Positions 61,438-64,000 of a stretch of DNA of 64,000 nt are shown piece by piece; positions within the stretch are counted from its first letter, which is position 1; each line of letters begins with the position of its first letter. The position numbers and the translations under genes are program-made. A model generated the notes under the pieces. That model was not told the DNA's origin. It searched no databases and saw nothing but the letters and a program-made list of their open reading frames with translations. This DNA comes from Hymenobacter ginkgonis (GTDB lineage: Bacteria; Bacteroidota; Bacteroidia; Cytophagales; Hymenobacteraceae): positions 124,001 through 188,000 of the forward strand of contig NZ_WQKZ01000002.1 of assembly GCF_009755225.1 (NCBI RefSeq). Direction: 5' to 3'.

Positions 61438-61582
61438 AGTAAACTAGTAAACCGTAATAGCTATGCTTATCCAGCACACCGGGCCGCCCGCCCGCAAGCG
61501 TACGCCGAGCCGGGTGGCGAAAGTATGAAGCGCAAGCGGTTAGCGAGTCAGCTGGGCTAGTTGAAAAACCCTACCAAAAACA

Positions 61583-61675
61583 AAAGAACGTCCTGCTGAG
61601 CTTGCCGAAGCATCTTGTCCGCTTCATTCAACGAGGCGGTATAGAGGCTTCGGCAAGCTCAGCAGGACGTTCTTT
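61583..61675. repeat. Long palindrome of the GAACGTCCTGCTGAGCTTG family
   Basis: Perfect 29-bp arms 61583-61611 and 61647-61675, 35-nt loop containing CATTCAACGAGGC, between the frnE gene end and the upstream region of the MG2/plug copy 2 gene. Confidence 0.92.
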
Positions 61676-61703
61676 ATCTATACTTAACTACTACCCCAAG
61701 CGC

Positions 61704-62402
61704 TTAGTCGCAGCCTTCGGGGCCACAGGCGGGGCCATCGGCCAGCACGGTGGGCTGCGTTTTGGGGTGGGCCTCGGCCCACACGGTGCCGAGCACTTCG
61801 GCAAATACTTCGCTGGGCTGGGCGCCCGACACGGCGTATTTATCATCAAACACGAAGAAGGGCACGCCGCGCACCTGAATTTGCTGGGCCTCGTACTCGT
61901 CGCGGCGCACCTCGTCGGCGTAGGTGCTGGCCAGCAGCGCGTGGCGAGCCTCATCGGCGCTGAGGCCAATTTCGGCGGCCAGCTTGGCCAGCGTATCAAT
62001 CTCGCCAATGTTCTGGCCTTCGAGGTAGTAGGCGGCGAAGAGGCGCTCCTTCATGGCGCCTTGCTGGCCGTGGTGCGCCGCAAAGTGGATAAGCTGGTGC
62101 GCCAAGAAAGTATTGGCCGGAATGGTTTTGTCGAAGTTGTAGTCCAGGCCTACCTCCTTGGCTACTTGCGTCATGTAATCGCTCATGCGGCGGCCTTCGG
62201 CCTCCGGCACACCTTTCTTCTTGGCCAGCGAAGCGTGGATGCTCTCGCCGGGAATGGGCTGGAAGTCGGGCGTTAGCTCGAAGCTTTTCCACTCGATTTG
62301 CACGTCGTCGCGGTGGGCAAACTCGCCCAGCGCTTGCTCAAACTTGCGCTTGCCGACGTAGCAGAACGGGCACACCACATCAGACCAAATTTCAACTTTC
62401 AT
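61704..62402 (-). CDS. DsbA-family oxidoreductase, FrnE type
   Basis: 232-aa cytoplasmic thioredoxin-fold protein. The N-terminus [25 protein letters not shown] carries the CPFC active site (C11, C14), and [19 protein letters not shown] is the cis-Pro region. The C-terminal tail [10 protein letters not shown] has two further Cys, typical of FrnE-like proteins that form extra disulfides. Family members act in polyketide export, oxidative stress or disulfide exchange; the partner is unknown. The start ATG is at 62402. It is divergent from the aldo/keto reductase gene. Confidence 0.94.
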   Translation of the reverse strand: MKVEIWSDVVCPFCYVGKRKFEQALGEFAHRDDVQIEWKSFELTPDFQPIPGESIHASLAKKKGVPEAEGRRMSDYMTQVAKEVGLDYNFDKTIPANTFLAHQLIHFAAHHGQQGAMKERLFAAYYLEGQNIGEIDTLAKLAAEIGLSADEARHALLASTYADEVRRDEYEAQQIQVRGVPFFVFDDKYAVSGAQPSEVFAEVLGTVWAEAHPKTQPTVLADGPACGPEGCD

Positions 62403-62583
62403 AAGAATAGAAGCTAAGGAAAATTAACGAGAAACACGAAGCTAGCAAGCCGCCAAAATGTTTGGGCCCGTGGCCGTTCAACACGGCCCTCCCCCCCGCG
62501 GTTCAGCCCAGGTGGGCGCAACCTTCGGGCGGGGGGCGGGGTAAGTACCGACAGCATTTTGCTTTTAAAAAGTTACGTACCTC

Positions 62584-63576
62584 ATGGAATATCAAAAATT
62601 AGGTAGCTCCGACGTCAGCGTCTCGCGCATCACGTTTGGCAGCTGGGCGGCCGGCGGCTGGATGTGGGGCGGCACCGAGCAAAACGACGCCGTGGGCGCC
62701 ATCCACGCCAGCTACGACCTGGGCGTGACGAGCATCGACACGGCGCCCGTGTATGGCATGGGCCTGAGCGAGCAGATTGTGGGCGAAGCCATCAAGAGCC
62801 TACCCCGCGACAAAGTGCAGGTGCTCACGAAGTTTGGCATGCGCTGGGATTTGGCCAAGGGCGACTTCGCCATGAAAACCAAGGACAACGAGGGCCAGGA
62901 TATCGACGTGTACAAGTATGCCGGCCGCGACAGCATCATCAAGGAGTGCGAGGACAGCCTGCGGCGCCTGGGCACCGACTATATTGACCTCTACCAGCAG
63001 CACTGGCCCGACGTGACTACCCGCATCGACGAGACGATGGAGGCCGTGCAGCGCCTCATCGAGCAGGGTAAGGTGCGCGCCGCGGGCGTTAGCAACTACT
63101 CAGTGGCCCAGATGGAGGAAGCGGAAAAAACGCTGAACCTGGCTTCTAACCAGTTGCCGTACAGCATGTTGCGCCGCGACATTGAGAAGAATGTGGTGCC
63201 CTACTGCCAGCAGCACGGCAAAGGCATCTTGGTATATAGCCCCTTGCAGCTGGGCCTGCTAACCGGCAAAATGAAGCCCGGCCAGCACTTCGACGCCAGC
63301 GACTTGCGCAGCACCAACCGCTTGTTTAAGCCCGAGGCGGTGCAGAAAGTCAACGACTTTCTGAATAAAATCCGCCCGCTGGCCGAAACCAAAAACGTGA
63401 CCCTCGGCCAGCTTGTGTTGCGCTGGACGCTGGCGCAGCCCGGCATTACGGTGGCGCTGGTGGGCGCCCGCAACCCCAACCAAGCTACCCAAAACGCCAA
63501 AACGATGGATATGCAGCTGTCGTTCGAGGAAGTTGATTTTATCAATAAGCAGCTGGCCGGCTTGCAGTTGGGGTAG
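62584..63576 (+). CDS. Aldo/keto reductase
   Basis: 330-aa NADPH-dependent (beta/alpha)8 reductase. Catalytic tetrad by pattern: Asp in SIDTAPVYG, Tyr in the same VYGMGLSE segment, Lys in VLTKFGMRW and His in LYQQHWPD. The cofactor end carries VALVGARNPNQATQNAKTMD. It probably reduces a sugar aldehyde or other carbonyl; the substrate is unknown. It resembles YajO/Gcy-type members. The start ATG is at 62584. A long palindrome separates it from proB downstream. Confidence 0.95.
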   Translation: MEYQKLGSSDVSVSRITFGSWAAGGWMWGGTEQNDAVGAIHASYDLGVTSIDTAPVYGMGLSEQIVGEAIKSLPRDKVQVLTKFGMRWDLAKGDFAMKTKDNEGQDIDVYKYAGRDSIIKECEDSLRRLGTDYIDLYQQHWPDVTTRIDETMEAVQRLIEQGKVRAAGVSNYSVAQMEEAEKTLNLASNQLPYSMLRRDIEKNVVPYCQQHGKGILVYSPLQLGLLTGKMKPGQHFDASDLRSTNRLFKPEAVQKVNDFLNKIRPLAETKNVTLGQLVLRWTLAQPGITVALVGARNPNQATQNAKTMDMQLSFEEVDFINKQLAGLQLG

Positions 63577-63595
63577 CAAATGCTACGCCACCTAA

Positions 63596-63696
63596 AGAAC
63601 GTCATGCTGAGCTTGTCGAAGCAGTTCGCTCGCGCCGTTGGGTTACTAATCCGACGAGGCAAGCGAGATGCTTCGACAAGCTCAGCATGACGTTCT
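63596..63696. repeat. Long palindrome of the GAACGTCATGCTGAGCTTG family
   Basis: Perfect 28-bp arms 63596-63623 and 63669-63696, 45-nt loop ending in ACGAGGCAAGCGAG, between the aldo/keto reductase gene and proB (same strand). Confidence 0.92.
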
Positions 63697-63718
63697 GTTT
63701 AGCCGTTTCCTCCCCCCC

Positions 63719-63726
63719 TACTTTTG
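63719..63726 (+). promoter_or_regulatory. -7 element abutting the proB start codon
   Basis: TACTTTTG fits TAnnTTTG and ends 4 bases before the ATG at 63731, so the mRNA would be leaderless or nearly so. A TGTTT stretch near 63696-63700 may serve as a weak -33. Confidence 0.45.
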
Positions 63727-63730
63727 CGCC

Positions 63731-64000
63731 ATGGCCCTACCCTACCGCCGCCTCGTCGTCAAAATCGGTTCCAACGTCCTCACCCAAGCCAACGGCTTGC
63801 CCGATGAGGACCGCATGGCCCAACTAGTGGCCCAGATAGTAGGCCTCAAAAACCAGGGCCGCGAGGTCATTTTGGTATCGTCGGGCGCGGTGGCGGCGGG
63901 GCGCAGCCTCATCACCCTACCCCCCAAAGCCGACGCCGTGCGCAGCCGCCAGTTGCTGGCCGCCGTGGGCCAAGTGAAGCTGCTGAGTCTCTATGCCGCG
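63731..64000 (+). CDS. proB: Glutamate 5-kinase (3' end outside window)
   Basis: The first 90 codons of ProB, which phosphorylates glutamate for proline synthesis. Motifs seen: LVVKIGSNVLTQ at the start (amino-acid kinase family, phosphate-binding Lys and Gly), VILVSSGAVAAGR (the substrate-site glycine-rich loop) and RQLLAAVGQVKLLSLY. The gene continues past the right edge, so its C-terminal PUA domain and length cannot be checked. The start is the ATG at 63731 directly behind a -7 promoter box. Confidence 0.93.
   Translation, partial: MALPYRRLVVKIGSNVLTQANGLPDEDRMAQLVAQIVGLKNQGREVILVSSGAVAAGRSLITLPPKADAVRSRQLLAAVGQVKLLSLYAA

Noticed and set aside
16427..63696. CRISPR array from the repeated GAACGTC sequences
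   Set aside because: The copies are kilobases apart and palindromic with no regular spacers; no cas genes are present.

Overview
The window looks like a chromosomal segment of a GC-rich member of the Bacteroidota, most likely Hymenobacter or a close relative (Cytophagales). The basis is: secreted proteins with type IX secretion C-terminal sorting domains, DUF5686 and MG2/TonB-plug surface proteins, a Bacteroidota-type curli cluster, several TAnnTTTG (-7) promoter elements, few Shine-Dalgarno sequences, and a very frequent GGGGTAGG/CCTACCCC word. No phage, insertion sequence, integrase or CRISPR array is visible. The genus call is an inference from protein character, not from a marker gene.

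Layout. 1-7.4 kb: a GMC oxidoreductase cut by the window edge, a GH1-type glycosidase, a DUF5686 outer-membrane protein and a secreted lipoprotein. 7.5-10.6 kb: a degenerate CZB-like protein and a two-PAS protein without an output domain, tRNA-Arg(CCT), and an HD phosphohydrolase fused to a Pycsar-effector-like membrane domain. 11-16.4 kb: a very large phosphoesterase/outer-membrane barrel protein whose middle has a kinase-like signature, then an outer-membrane protein. 16.5-26.9 kb: ppk1, sixA, a TlpA-like thioredoxin, an LRR-kinase, hflX with a cytochrome c directly upstream, a glycosyltransferase, rfbC and murF. 27-34.3 kb: two T9SS cargo proteins, an omega-amidase/methionine aminotransferase pair, a STAS-like protein and a lipoprotein MsrA. 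34.5-43.7 kb: an MG2/TonB-plug protein, mutS, a SpoU methyltransferase and a secreted M36 protease. 44.3-50.7 kb: a curli cluster, csgE-csgF-csgG, two curlin-repeat subunits, a csgH-like gene and a propeller lipoprotein. 50.7-64 kb: TerC, YajQ, a PaaI thioesterase, an NYN-CSD RNA-related protein, a DUF457 membrane hydrolase, mfd, a second MG2/TonB-plug protein, a FrnE-type DsbA protein, an aldo/keto reductase and the start of proB.

How it fits together. Much of the window is cell-surface biology: curli export and assembly, T9SS cargo, barrel proteins and two paralogous plug proteins. The rest is mixed housekeeping: repair (mutS, mfd), phosphate and redox functions, and cell-wall and sugar synthesis. 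Convergent gene pairs are separated by long, often perfect hairpins. Three of these are built from inverted copies of the GGGGTAGG word. A second family of perfect palindromes (arms like GAACGTCATGCTGAGCTTG) sits in six intergenic gaps, with a half copy in a seventh.

The items most worth following up are the HD/Pycsar-effector fusion with no cyclase nearby, the phosphoesterase/kinase-like/barrel protein, the CsgG pore fused to a second barrel, and the two repeat systems.
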